Both the position numbers and the translations under genes were made by a program. Source: Heterodera schachtii (taxonomy: Eukaryota > Nematoda > Chromadorea > Rhabditida > Heteroderidae). Taken from it: DNA of 64,000 nucleotides. The notes beneath the pieces are model-generated. The model saw only the letters and a list, made by a program, of their open reading frames with translations. It was not told the DNA's origin and made no database searches. Below, one piece after another: positions 1-14,200 of the stretch. Numbering within the stretch: position 1 is the first letter of the stretch; every line of letters begins with the position of its first letter. The DNA lies in NCBI GenBank assembly GCA_023374025.1, contig SIJG01000199.1, positions 80,358 through 144,357 on the forward strand, written 5' to 3'.

Positions 1-2820
1 AAGAGAGTTATTCAAAAAAATGACCTTCAGGTCCTAGATTCCTCTTATAAGGGGAATTCAGAAATTATTGTATTTTTTCCTTCAATCAAGTTTCAGTTTT
101 TCCCTTGTTTTGAGAGGGTGTGGGTTTTTCAATATTATAATGGAATGATGAACGACGTGTTTTGCGAAATTTTTTTATGAAAATATCACGGTATTTGCGT
201 TCATTTGTCAGTGAATGGGATTTTGACAATGCGGGGCTTTTTGTTAGATTGATCGGAGCCCACAACGGTCCATAAAAATTTAATAGAAGTGCAGAGAAAA
301 TTAATGGAATTATTTGATGCATTAATAAAAAATGATTAAAAAATTTTGTTTTATATAAAATTAAAGTTATAACCAATATCATTAAGGGGTAATAAGATTA
401 ATGACATAAATAATTTAAATTCAAACTTTAGCTTTTAAAATCTTCATTATTCCATTGAATATAAATTAACATACTTTTTGTAAACAATCTAACCAGTTAA
501 ATATACAAGTTATTTGCTTAGAAAGATTAAATAACTAATTCAAATTAAACAAATTAATCAACATAATTTAATAATATTTGAAAATAAAATTGACATAAAA
601 TAAATTATTAAGCAATGCAAAATATAATATTTTTACGTTAAACAAATTAAAACGTTTTTATTTATTTAAACTGTGACTAAATCATTACTTAATGGCTTTC
701 TTATAAATTTTTTCACATTAAAAACATTAATATTCTTTAATATTTATATATTTGGGAAGAAATTAACCACGCGCAAATTAACAGCAGATGGGTATGATCA
801 CAAGATAAAAAATATTAATATTATAGTTATAGAAATAATTTAAAAAGTTATTTTTATATTAATCAATGTAATTTAATAAATATAAAAACAATCAAAAAAT
901 ACTAAAAAATTAAAAAGTTAAAAATATGTTTTTCTTAAAGTACTGAAAATATTTATGTTATTAAATTTCAATCTTTGTAAAAAAATGATTCGACAAATCA
1001 TTAAAACGAATTTTTCAATAAAAACACCTTATTAAAAAAATTATAATATAATTTGGTATGCTCTTTTAAAGTTAACTAAAAATAATTAAATTAAGATAAG
1101 TTTTAAAAAAATATAATTTTATTTTTCCTTATATTTTAAACGAAATATTAAAGTATTTTTTACATTTATCTTCATGTCATTTTATTGAACTTTATGAATC
1201 CATAAAAATTATGCATTTCTAGGTCTTTATAGTTATGACACAATCTAATATCAAATAATTATTTTTGTTTTTAGAATTAAAAGAAAAATGGTTTAAATTA
1301 AATTACTTTATTTTTTATAAATAAACCGAAATATTATATGTATTTTTTAAATTTTAATTCAAACTTACTTGCGCACACATGCTAGCAGATACTATTTTTA
1401 AATTTCACAACTTTTTTTTTTTTGCATTTATGGAAATTCCGCAAAAGTTTTGCGCGAAGCTTCCATAGCGCAATATTCACATAATATTCCTTGCTTTATT
1501 TTCTATTTTATAAAGATTTAATTTTAAATCATGAACAGCAACAAAAATTTGAACTTGGGTCCAAAATTCAGTAGCAAATTATTTTGTTTAGAGTTATATA
1601 TTTTTTTTTCTATATTTTGATTCTTCGCTTTATTATTAAAATTGTTGGAAATGAATATTATTTTGATTTTTTTGTGAAGTATAACCAGGAAAATTCGTTC
1701 AAATTTCTCAGGACATGTAGTCAAAACTTAATTTAAATAAGTAATTTTGATAAATTTTTATAATTAGTTAAATTAATAATTAAAATAATTTTTCAATGAA
1801 AATAAATTTTCCTAAATTGAAAATTATTATTAAAACTTTTAAACATTCAAACAAATAATAATAAGATTTATTAGAAAAATATTATTAAATAATTAAAGTG
1901 ACACAATAATTAGTCAATCCTTGATATTTTCTACATAGTTAAATTAACAACAGGCAACGATAAAAATTATAATGAAAATATATAACCAATATAAAATTAA
2001 AATAATAAAACCTTTGTTAATATATTTGTAATACAATTTAACAACAATGCAAAAATGCTTTAAAATTATAGGCTAATTTACCAGCTTCAGAATAATATTC
2101 TTTGGTTGCACCAAAAAAGGACAAAACTTGCCAATATAACATCTTACAAAAGAGATTTGTAAAGAAATTGTGTAACTAAATTTTGTTTTTTCCATAAAAT
2201 TTTTCCAACCCCTTAGTAATTCTTATTGAAATCATTGGTTTTTACAATTAAACCATTTGAAGTTTTAAAGTTACCACGATAGTGTGATCAAACCAATTTG
2301 GTGTAATGTTCATCTTTACTCAGCACAAAATTATTAATTTCAAATTAAAATCATTCCGAAGCTGGTAATTTCCCTCCGTTCAGTTAATTAATTTAAAAAA
2401 CAAAATAAATTTAAAAAATATTTACATTAACTTGAAGTTCCCTTAAATGTTAATTTTTAGACATAAAATAAAAAATTAAACCAATTACAATATCTCAATT
2501 TAAAGCATATATTTTAATTTATCATTGATATTCATTTAAACTGTCGAATGAATATTTATTTCATTTAAAATAAATTGCTATTCTAATGTTTATTTAATTC
2601 TTATTCCCATCAATTGCTTTTGACAAAAAAAAACTTTTAAACTATATTTATATGTGTAAAACTAATAATTATTGAAATAATTGTTTTATTCAAATTCTTT
2701 ATTAAACATATTTGTTAAGAAAATCTTTGTGCTAAAAATGTTGCTATGCTTTTTTATGAAAAAATTTATTTATAATTAATTTGAAATAAAATTAAAATAT
2801 TTCAATTTATACGTTTTTTT
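1..2820. other. AT-rich gene-free stretch
   Basis: No convincing gene. The sequence is very AT-rich with runs of A and T in all frames. A somewhat less AT-rich patch near 100-290 has a short minus-strand open frame with no recognisable domain or good start. The phrase CACAACGGTC near 265 recurs near 22,160 in similar context, suggesting an old dispersed repeat. Confidence 0.6.
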
Positions 2821-2829
2821 AGCGCTAGT

Positions 2830-3185
2830 TGCAAAGAGTACTATTTTGAAAATTTTTTCACTTTTTTTGACATAATTTTTTTTAATTTATTTAAACATTA
2901 TGATGAATATTAAGCATTAACAAGATAATTATGGCGAATAAAAAGTATATTCACGATTTTTTATCTGAAAAAAATTTTGCAAAACAAAAGGGTCCCCCCT
3001 ATTGTTTTTGATAAAATTAAAAATCTGTCACTTTATAACTAGCGCCAAATTTGCTTATTAGGCCCAAATAATTGTCGTATCCATGATCAGCGACCTCTAA
3101 AACCCCCGGGTACTTGGTTTCAGGACTTTAAAAAAAAATTCGACCAAAAAAAAGTGAAAAAATTTTCAAAATAGTACTCTTTGCA
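2830..3185. mobile_element. MITE-like element with ~40-bp terminal inverted repeats
   Basis: The left end (2830-2869) and right end (3145-3185) are inverted copies of about 40 bases, almost identical, both starting TGCAAAGAGTACTATTTTG when read inward. The 356-bp interior has no transposase and includes a less AT-rich patch near 3,040-3,125. The size and structure fit a non-autonomous DNA transposon. The TGCAAAG end resembles Tc1/mariner-type termini, but no TA target duplication can be assigned, so the superfamily is open. Confidence 0.6.
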
Positions 3186-3273
3186 CGCCGTTTTTTCTAT
3201 AAAAATTATTTTTAAAATCAAAAACACATTAAAAAGGGGGTAGGTCAACCAGAATTTTTGCGAAGGAGTCTAA

Positions 3274-3287
3274 GGGGGGGGGGGGGG
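3274..3287. repeat. Poly-G tract (14 G)
   Basis: A run of 14 G lies in otherwise AT-rich DNA just downstream of the inverted-repeat element. It is one of four G/C homopolymers of 13 or more bases in the window. Confidence 0.95.
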
Positions 3288-3289
3288 TC

Positions 3290-6200
3290 TCGGCCAATTT
3301 TGGGATGGGCTTCCAACACCGAAATTGATGAACTTTTTTACTTTTCAAAACCGCTTTTTTGCAATGCGCTTTTTCTTTATAACAATTGCGGAAGGAAGGA
3401 CTCTGGAAAATTTTGTAAATTTGATTGTGATTTGTTAACAGATCTTGTCTAAAACCGCCATTTTAATACAGAGAATGTCGAATCTTCTAAACATTTAAAG
3501 CGTTGGAGTTTGCTGAGTTTTATCAACAAAGAAAAAGATAGATTTTGATCATTGCTGAGACAGAGTTGGCTAGATGGAGTTCACCCCCTACCGCGATAGA
3601 CACCGCGGGAGAATATGGGAACTAATATTAAGTCCAATAATACTTACGAAAATATTTTTTTATTTTATTATGTTCTAATTAATTTAAAAATTTTTTATTC
3701 GATATTTAACTAGTATTATATATAAAAAATTTTGTCTCATTTTTGAATAATAATATAAGCAAAAATTTTTTTTTAATTAATTTAAAAATTGTTGTCAATT
3801 ATTTAAAATTAATTACTATCCCATAATAAGAGTTTTTAAATAAAATATTACTTTTGCTTTTTAATTATTCTCTGCATATAATTTGCTCAAATCAGCTTAC
3901 TTCCCTTTTTATTGTGAATTTAATCGTTGCATTTTTTAAATATAAAAAATAAGAATCATTTCATTCATCATTATTATTGTTATTATTTTTGAGGGGAGTA
4001 CGATTGGCTTGGATTAATTGAAAAAAGTGATAAAAAAATTTAAAATATCACATTTGCTGAATTTTCTGTGGTTTATTCTGATAATTAAACTAGCTTATTG
4101 TCAAATAGATATTAAGCTCGGTACATAAAGTTTAGTTTTCAGCAGTTTAAGAAAAAAATATTTTTACTTTATATTAGGTTTTTTGAAATTATTTATTTGT
4201 TTATTAAAATTGCTTTGATTATATAAAAACATCTTTTTAAGTTCTTTCTATAACTATATTTCATATTATATGTAAAATAATTTAAAATTTATCTTTACTT
4301 AAATATGTATTAGGTTTTATGGCTAAATTATTTTCATTGGAGAAATAATTCATAAATATACAAACAAAAAGAAAACTTAAAATTTATTTAAATAATCACT
4401 ATATGTAAAAGCTATATATTAGAATCTTCACATATATTAATAAATGTATCATTTTGAAGCGTTTGATAAAAGACAAATTTTCGGGTTATTGTAATTTGAA
4501 ATTTTAGTGATATTAGCGATTCTTTCATCAAATTCATTTTCAATGACCAATTTTTAATTTTAATGTTGTTTTTTTTTATTAAAAAATATTATGAGTTGCA
4601 TTTATTAAGTTTAAATATAAGCATTTAAATAAGTATTTAAATATCATAACAAGTAAGTTTTTATTTTTAAAGTGTTAGCACGAATTTACTATGTAAATTG
4701 TAAAAAAAATACTTTTTAATATTTTCTGTAAATATCAATCAAATGTATTTCAAATAAAGATTTTTCTAATCAGAAGAATTATAATATAGATTTTGTGTTT
4801 ATAAATAATTAGCCAAGAAAATTATGGTAATTATTCTATTATCTGTACACTTACGCACTGTTTATATATGGTTATTAACGCCAGCTGAAGCATAAAAGTT
4901 GTGCGGGAATTCGTTTGTACTATTTCATTTGTTTTGATGTTTGTATTTATTCCTTAGCTTAGTCATTTAATTTAATTATTTGCGAAAAAGTGAAATATTA
5001 AAGTTTATTGATTTTATTTTTGGTATAACTTTTATTTTCAATAATTTTTTGCGTGATTAATGAGAAGTGATACTTTTCAAATCCATTGGTTTTTCCAAAA
5101 TAATTTTTTATATTAATTGAATTGAATTATTATTGCCTTGAACTTGTTTAATTTAATCAGAATGCCATATTTGTCATTTGTCAGTTCAAATTTCATCGTA
5201 ATTTACATTTAAATGATAAACATTTGTGTTATGAAAATAAGTATTTTTATGTCTTTAAAATAAACTTTGAATGTTTTTCGGGCGCTGCCACAAAGTGTCC
5301 AATTTTTTTTTGTTACATATTTTATTTTTATCCATACATAAATTCCTATTCATCATATCTGCTAGACTTTCGATTAGTTTGAAATCAACAGCAATTAAAT
5401 AAGTTTTTATTTCTTAATAAAGAAAATTAATATCAAAAAATAATTATCTGAATACTACAAATATTTATTCATTATAATAAATCTCTTTATTGTTACGAAC
5501 TTCCAATTGTTACATTAAATTTTTTTAATTCATTTTTAATTTATTTTTTAAAAGTAAATTATTTTCAAGATTGGTTTTTTCGATTTTTGAATAACATAAA
5601 ATTAAAAAATGTGCAGATAGAGTGACTAAAACCTTAAACTGTAATCAGTACTTAAAATTTGATTATTTATTTCTTGATTCAATTATTAGCTATTTATTTC
5701 TCATTTATTTTGTATATATTAGTCAACAATTAATTACTGAAATAATTTTAGTGATTTTAAATATAGTATTTTTAGCTGTTTTATATCATGGCTTCCCACT
5801 TCATTCATCGCTTCAATTTTTATAATTTTTTTCAGGAACAGTTGCGAATATTGTTAGAAAATTAGGTAGAACCATTAAAATTTTATATCTATTTTTAGAT
5901 CGGAGCAAACAACAATTTAAATTATGATATTCTTAATTATTTTTTAATTTAGCAAAAAATTTGTTATCGTAGAAAAAATTATTAACATTATAATTCATGC
6001 ATTAAATAATTAATCCAGAAATATTCTAGTTTATTAATAGTTTTTGAAAGAATTTATTTTATAACAGTTGCATGAGGCCGGGATTAATTATTCCTTTTTA
6101 GGTAAATATGTACTTTTTTTATTGGATTTTCATGTATCGATAATTTACAATTATTTAGAAAAAATGAAAGAAAAATTATTTTATTTATTTATTATTATTC

Positions 6201-9200
6201 ATTTGTATTTGAAATGGAATATTTTGCATTTCGTTAATAAATATTTGTTTTAAATAATTGCTTTTCTATTCAATTATTTTCTACACATAACTTGTACTGA
6301 TCCTAAGTTTTTTGAGTGTGTTGTTGGATGAATTTTTGATTTGGTTATATATAATAGTATATTAAATTATTCAAATGTATAATTTGCCTACAATATTATT
6401 ATTACGAATTCAAAAAAATTGCGAAATTATTCAGATCACGCTTTAAAATATACCGAATGTTTGATAATTTTTAAAAGAAAAGGCAGGAACTGGGAATTTT
6501 ATTACTAAAAATGGATAAGTTTGTTGAAGTTCGAGTGATAATTCTCTTGTACAGGTAACTGATTAATCGTTCGCATATATGCTTGCAATGTTATCATTTG
6601 CATTAATTAATTATTATTGATCTTTTATTTATAAATATTTTAAATTAAGTGTTGTTATTTTATTTATTTTTATTTTTCGAATAATTTCCAATTATTTTAA
6701 TTCCTATATTGATTAGTAGTAGTTCTTTTTTGGCAACAGCAATAAATTCTTTTCTATCATTTTTTATATAAAATAAATTTTAAAAACTATAATTGCGGCT
6801 ATTTAAGGTATTTATTAACCAAAAGATAGGTTGTTTTTCTAAATTTCTGCATGGTTTCTATTATATTATCAGAATCCAAATGAATGGACTTAATTAAATA
6901 GATATTTTTTTCATTTTTAATAATAAAAATTAGTCTTAATTTTGCATTTATTTTAAATAATTCAATTCACTTTATGAAGTAATAAATTATTGCACGAATT
7001 TTTTCATTTTTGTTTATTACTTTTTGTTCTATTGCCTTTTAAATATTTTACATTATAAATTTATGGATTTAGAAGAATCAATTATTCTGTTTAAAAATAT
7101 AAAGGTGTATTTTTTCATTAATCAATATTTTTAGTAAGTTCTTTTGCTTGAGTTTTTATTTTTTATATTTTAACAGTTAATTTTTATAATTCGCTTACCA
7201 TTTTTTTCGGATTTTTACTGAACCCTTTCCTTTTGAATTTTAAATAAAGCTAATATTTTATATAATTTAATTTTTCCGTTATGCTTCAATTTTATATTGT
7301 TATTCCAATTAATGCCCAATCGCATTAAAATATATCATTAATTAAGTTTATTTACAAATGGGGAGGGGTGGTGTTAAAAAAACTATTTGGAAATCAAAAA
7401 TGGAAAAATTTTACAAAATTAAATGTATGCCAACAATAATTTATAATCAATTGCTCTTTTTACCTCATGTGCAAGTTGTTACTCTTTGATTAGTGTCGCT
7501 GGCACTTTTCGAGATTCTTTGATTCGCTTGTATTAATTATATACATTGAATATGTTAAGATTATGAATGCAAATTTTTCTCTTGTTTAAAGTAAAGTAAA
7601 ATTTTTCATTTTTTAAAAGAAAATTAAATTATGTTTTCTTGCAAATACATATTTTATCGCTATAATTTTATCTTTTATCAAAAATTTACTTTTAAACATT
7701 TTTAATTTTGTTTTAATTTTAAATTAATTTCTTTCTTTTATGTAATTTTTATTTTGTAATGTAAATTGTAAAATGAATTAAATTTTTTGATTATTTAAAG
7801 AATTAAAATTAAATTTTGTTGCAAATACGCATGTTTTATCTATGTAATTTTATCCGTTATAATCCAAAATAAAATAGTTCTTTAATCCTTCACAGTTTTA
7901 TTGTAATAATAAATTATTAATATTTTTAATTGTAGTGATCATTTATTAATTCTTTTTTATTTAATTAAGTTTAAAATAAGTTTATTTCGTATCTTTTATC
8001 TTTTTTTTTTTTTTGCTTTTTAATATCACGATATTGAACCTTTTTTCCAACATTGCGCTGTTGCGTTTAGAGATTTTTTGATTCACTTATTATTAATTAT
8101 GTAAAATACATGTGAAGATTTATTATTGTAGATTTACTTCCATTATTCTCTTGTTTAAATATGAACACAAAAGGTTTTTCAATTAAAAGAGAATTTGTAA
8201 ATTTTTAACAGCCATTTATTTTTCGGCACTCCAAAGAAAAATAGAACAATTGCATAGCGAAGTCGGAAATTCATTCGTCATCCATTAAATTAATTTTTCT
8301 TATTTTATGGTTAAGGCTAGCTGTTTTTTTTAACTCAAAAATGTGGAAACAATACAAATACAAACTCTTATTAATAAATATTTATAAATTTTACATAAAT
8401 CAGTTTAAATGTTTTGCAAAATGCTCTATTTATACTTTACCGCATACAAAGAGTCAACTTTTTTATTATTAATTTATTATTTATTGTAAAATTATGATTA
8501 TTAAAAAATAAATGTTTTCTTGCTCAGACATTGTCTAAATTTTTTGGGTCATTTCACGATAAGCTCAAATGTGGGACACATTTAGGATAGTTTCGCAATG
8601 TTTGAGCGCTTTTTTATTAATAATTCTTATGTATGTATAAATGTAATTATTCTTTTCTCCGAAAAAATAATTAATATTAATATTTGTAATTTATAAGTTA
8701 AATTTGGCAAATAAATATTAATGAATAACAATTAATTATGTTTGTTTTCTTCTTTTATTATTTTTTTTTATTAATGTTTATATATGATTTCTATTTAAAA
8801 ATTGCTTAAGCAATTATATTTTCATGCTGTGTCCGATTTCAGGCGTGCTCGGCGCAGCTAGTTTTGGCGTTTTAAATTGTTTTTATTGATTTATAAAAAA
8901 TTTTCTATTTGTAAAATTTATAATTAAAATGTAAATTTTGGTAAATAAGATTAAAATTAATTTATTTATAAACTTTTTCTTATTTTATTATTATTGCAGT
9001 TTATATATTTTATAAGGAATTATAATTTAGAATTTTCTCAAAAAAGTTTTGTATTTAACTTTTTACTAAAATTAAATATTTCAAGTATTAATGTTCTTTA
9101 TTTATTGTTTTTTTAACATTTTTATAATTTAGTCTTTGATTTTTTGTCGAATAATATCTCAGTTTTGGTTTCTTTATTTTCTGTCGGTTGTAAAATTTCA

Positions 9201-10986
9201 TTTAAAATTATAAAAATCTTAATTTTTTAATTTCATAATTCATAAATTATTTATTACTTTAATCTATTTTTTTTTATTTTGGGATAGATAATTTATTCGC
9301 AATTGTTCAATATTATCTGCATCCAAAATGCTTACATTATCAAATTCGGAATGCAATGTTTTTAAAATTTAAAACATTTTAATAAAAAATATACGAAACA
9401 ATTGAAATTAAAATGCATAATTTTTGAATTTTTCGAAAAATATTTGTGTTACTTGTGTTTATTTAAGTAATGAAATTATTATTATAAAATTAATCAAATT
9501 TTATCATTTTCTTATTCTCATCAAATCTGAGATCCGAGATTATAAATATCATATCACGTCCTTTTTAAATAATTTCTTTTATTTTTTTATGTAAATAAAA
9601 TCTTATTTTATTATTTTGCAAAAAATCTCTTGGTTTCGTAGCTTCATATGTAGTCGCTCGTGACATTTCTCAATGTTTTTTATTTTATTAAAATTCTTTA
9701 TTTAGTGAATTATAAATTGTTAAAAAAAACTATTCGATTTATTTAATTTATATATAAAATTTGATTAAATTTTGAAAATAGTTATTTTTATATATAGTTA
9801 TTTCTATGAGAATATTAATTCATTATAATTATTTCTAAACATGTAATTGGTATAATTTTTTTTTAATTAAATAATATTATAATATTATAAAATGAAGGAT
9901 ATTTTATTTTTTCTTCATCAATGAGATGATTTTTTAATAGTGCTTTGGCCAATTCATTTTTCGAGCCACCACCAATTTATAATGTATTGTTTAAAGAATA
10001 ATTTATATATACGATTAATGAGTTAATTTTTTAAATTTATTATTTTCCACAAAACAAATCGATTCAAATTAATTGTTTTAAAGTTATATTTTATAATGAG
10101 AATTTTTTCATTTAATGCTCACTACTTTCTGAGTAATCTACTTTACCATTAAAATAAATATAAATAAATATACATTCCTAAAGAAAGAAAAATATTAAGA
10201 TACAAAATTTTTTTGGATGTTGAACGAGTTCAAATAATTGACTTTAAAATAACTTAAATTAACAAATCACTTCAAATGTCTAATTCACCTTATTCCCTCT
10301 AATGTAGACTCTTTAAAATATTGTCTCATTTAAATTTATGCTTAAAAAATTATTTTAAAAGTTTTTTCGGTATTATTTGTCAATTTTTTAATATTTGTTT
10401 TTTAAATAAATATTTTTTAATAATAATTTTCTCGTATATATAGCTCCGTAATTTCTTTGATGACCAGCTTTAGTTTATGATATGATCGTATTTTCGTTGA
10501 TTAGTTTGTTTTTGCCGACCTTGAATTATTGTTATTTATTCAAATCATAAATTGAAATTTATTTATTTTTAATTTATAAATTGGTTTTTTAAATAATTAT
10601 TTATATTTTTGGCTATAATAAATTTCAAATGTAAATTAAAATAAACATTCAAATATGTATTTTATTTTTTATTTTTTTATTTATATGCCTTCTGTTTTAA
10701 TTTATTTATTGTTTTAAAATGTTTTCTACTATATAGTAAATATTACTGAAAATATAAAAAACATTTTAGAAAGGGCAATTCGCCAACAATTTAAATTATA
10801 ATCTCAAGTAAATTTGTTTAATTTTAAATGCATTCTTTATTTTTAATTGTGCCCTTTGGCGGTTTATTGCTTATATTTATTAATTGTTTTCTGATAATAA
10901 CTTGTCTAATGTCATATGTCATGTTACGCTTTGATGGTTTCATTTTAGGAAATTTTTGATTTGACTATAAAATAATATAATGTAAG
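3290..10986. other. AT-rich, T-biased gene-free stretch
   Basis: No supportable gene. Open frames here are short, compositionally AT-driven and without recognisable motifs. The plus strand is markedly T-rich from about 4 kb on. Diverged repeats are visible: around 7,480-7,560 and 8,050-8,130 two segments share a GAGATT(C/T)TTTGATTC core followed by TATTAATTAT, and 7,618-7,680 resembles 7,800-7,860. Confidence 0.6.
9881..9935 (+). repeat. Dispersed ~55-bp repeat, copy 1
   Basis: This segment around ATGAAGGAT and TTCTTCATCAATGAGATGAT recurs almost exactly at 37,259-37,315. It is a short dispersed repeat of unknown origin. Confidence 0.7.
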
Positions 10987-10991
10987 ATCAC
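10987..10991. repeat. Target-site duplication (left) of gypsy element
   Basis: ATCAC immediately precedes the left LTR, and the same five bases follow the right LTR at 17,409-17,413. Five-base duplications are usual for Ty3/gypsy integrases. Confidence 0.9.
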
Positions 10992-11194
10992 TGTTATGTC
11001 CGAAGATAACAATTAAATAAGTTTATTTGCCGAATAAATAAATAATAAATAAATGCAGAGGAATCAATTGGGAGGTCAAATTGGTGGGGCACAATTAACA
11101 ACTGAATGAGGGGAAAGGAGGGGGAGAAGATGGTGAAGTGGTGTGTGGTCATACACCTAATCAATAACCATTTGAATGATCCTTTTCTCTAACA
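10992..11194 (-). repeat. 3' LTR of gypsy element
   Basis: A 203-bp terminal repeat, TG...CA bounded by the inverted pentamer TGTTA/TAACA. It matches 17,206-17,408 with no difference seen by eye. AATAAA-type words near its end could serve as polyadenylation signal. Confidence 0.95.
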
Positions 11195-11205
11195 CCTCCC
11201 CTCTT
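11195..11205 (-). promoter_or_regulatory. Polypurine tract
   Basis: On the minus strand AAGAGGGGAGG directly abuts the 3' LTR, the position and composition expected for the plus-strand primer of reverse transcription. Confidence 0.85.
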
Positions 11206-11236
11206 AAATTCGAGACCGAGGTCTAAGCCTAAATTA

Positions 11237-14200
11237 TCATCCTGGAGAATAAAATTGGCGCGGCTTTTTAACTCGGGTTGATCGGCGGATAACCAATGGT
11301 GAATTGGCTGGCTGATTTTGTTGGGGCGGATGAGGCGGTTCGACAACCGGCGGTGGCTCTTCGATTTGAGGTGCCTCCTTTTCGGCTTCTTCTTCCAAAA
11401 GATGACGTCGCCTTAGCTGATTTGCGTGCCGATGAACCAGCCGACGCAGAACAGGCACATAAACACGATATGTGGGCGAATTTTGAAGCCTCTCAACAAT
11501 TTTCCCTTGAAGCCACTCCGTCTTGTTGTTCCGATAATTGATCAGAAGGACATGATCGTTTGGGGAAAAATTGATCAATTTTGTCCCATGCTTCCGATCA
11601 AAATTTTTCGCCATTTTGTCGGTGTATTTTGACTGACCCTTTTTGAATGAATTTTGGTCAAAATTTTCGGCTTTTTCTCCATTTGGATGAACGAGCGTCA
11701 ATTTCGTACGCAATTTTCTGCCGAAAAATAATTGATCGGGTGAAAAGCCATTCAAGGCGACGTGGGGAGTGGTTCTGTAGGCGAACAGCATTCTTTCGAT
11801 CCAATCTTTTTCACCTTTTGACATTTTCTTCATTGATCGCTTGAAGGTGTCAACGAATCGTTCGACTTGGCCATTCGATTGAGGATGAAATGGCGGTGTG
11901 AAAATGTGCTTAATACCAAATTCTCGGCAAAAGGCGGCGAATTCGGCAGATCGAAATTGGGTCCCATTGTCGGAAACAATTTCCTCAGGGATTCCGAGTC
12001 GATAAATGATTGATCTGAGCACGAACACGGTGGCAAATGCAGAAATTGTGTTCATTCGGTAGACTTCTGGCCACTTTGAAAACGAATCAATCAAAATCAA
12101 ATATTGGTGACCGTCTGAGCAGGGGCCTGCAAAATCGATGTGGACACGTTGAAAGACTTTGTCCGTCGTCGGCCATGGCGAAAGAGGTGCTTTGGTGGGG
12201 TTTTTCTGGCCCAATTGACACTCTTCGCAAGTGCTCACAACTTTTTCAATCGCCGAGTCCATTCCCGGCCAATACACGTGGCGACGAGCAAGCGCTTTCA
12301 TGCGCACAATGCCTGGGTGTGCGATGTGCAATGCCTTTAGGATACGACTGCGAAGCGAAGTTGGGACGATCACACGGTCCTCATACAGCAGGCAATTGTC
12401 GACCTCCAAAATTTTGTCCCTTTTTGGAAAATACGGACTGATTTCAGAATCGGCGACTTTTGCTGGCCATCCATTTCTCAAAAATTGAAGAACCGTTTGA
12501 AGTGGTTGATCATTGGCCATGGCTGCAGAAATTTCGGTGGTTGTCACTGGGAGCTGATCCATTCTGTTTTCGAAAACAGAATTAATGTAGCAATCCGTGT
12601 CGGCACAGATGTTTGCTATTAGGATATCTTCCTCTGGACGCGAATAATTTGCAATCAGCCGAGACAAAACGTCGGCTTGGCCAAATGATGTTGTGTTGAC
12701 GTAGCGAATTTCAAAGTCATAATTCGCTAAAATCATGGACCAGCGTTGAAGGCGGCTCGCGGCATAAATCGGGATGCCCTTTTTAGAGCCAAAAATAGCC
12801 AATAAAGGCTTGTGGTCCGTTTGCAAAAGAAATTTTCGGCCGTACACCATGCGGTGAAATTTTTGAACGGCAAACACAATGGCCAGTGCTTCTTTCTCAA
12901 TTTGGCTGTAGTTTTGTTGCGCTGCTGTCAATGTGCATGCTGCGTGTTCCACCACTTTTTCCTTTTTGTCGGGGAATGTGTGGCTTAATGTTGCGCCGAT
13001 TCCATCCTTGGACGCATCTGCCGATACGACGATTGGGCGTGCCGGGTCGTAATGCGTCAGCAGTAGGTCGGATGTCATCATTTCTTTTGCCTTTTCAAAA
13101 GCATTTTGCTGTTCGGACGTCCAATTCCAAATTACATCCTTTTGTAGGAGTTTGTCGAGCGGTGCACGCAACTCACGCATGCATTTGACAAATCTTCCAT
13201 AATAATTCAAAGCTCCCAAGAACGATCGCAGGGTGCTTTTGTCAATTGGTGCGGGCATTTTCCGAATTGCGTCTGAACGCGACGGGTCAGGGCGAATGCC
13301 ATTTGCTGACACAATATGCCCAAGGAACAAAAGTTCGGGCTGCAAAAATTTGCATTTGTCCAGTTGGATGCGAAGCCCATACTCTTTTATGCGCCCAAAA
13401 AGAGTGTAAAGTGCCGTGACGTGTTGTTCCAGGGTTTTCGTTGCGATCAATCCATCGTCAAGATACGCGAAAACACCAGGGATGCCTGCACAAATTTGGT
13501 CCATCAAATGCTGAAATATCGCCGGTGCCGATTTGACTCCGAACGGCAGGCGTTGGCATTGGAAGAGTCCGCGATGCGTGTTGATGGCGCACAATTGCTT
13601 GGATTTGTCATCCATTTCCATTTGCAAATATGCATCGCGCAAATCCAAGTTTGAGAAAAATTTCGCGCCATTAAGTGAGGCGTAGATGTCGTCCGGCCTT
13701 GGCAGTGGATGGCGGTTTAATTCCAGTGCGTTGTTGAGGCCAGTTGAGAAGTCGATGCAGACTCTCGTCTTGCCGTTCTTCTTTTTGACGGCCAAGATCG
13801 GTGCGGCCCAATGACTGAAGTCGATTGGCTTAATAGCGCCAATTTGAAGAAGACGGTCCAATTCGGCATTCACAGCTTCCATGGCGCCGTGTGGAATTGG
13901 GCGTGCGCGGCAAAAGACAGGCTTTGCATCAAACCGCAAAATGAGATGCGCCTTTGTCTTTGAGCAGTGTCCCAGTCCTTCTTCAAAAACTTCCGGGAAA
14001 TCGTTTTGGAGTGCCGCTGTAAGAGTTGCCACATCATTGATTGATTTGTTTGGCGGCTTCACTGCCGAAAATTGATCAATCACTTTTGTCGCCTGATCAG
14101 CCGATTTGCTGTTCGGGAATAAAATTTGACGGGGAATGATCTCCAAAGCTTCGATCCACGGCAATCCCAATAAATTGTGTCCGACTTCGCCGCTGACATA

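Noticed and set aside
3258..3452. 64-codon frame through the poly-G tract
   Set aside because: Its Gly run comes from the 14-G homopolymer; no domain and it sits in MITE-flanking DNA.
5622..6253. Hydrophobic short plus-strand frames (67 and 61 codons)
   Set aside because: Phe/Ile/Leu/Tyr richness follows from T-rich DNA; no start context, splice signal or conserved pattern.
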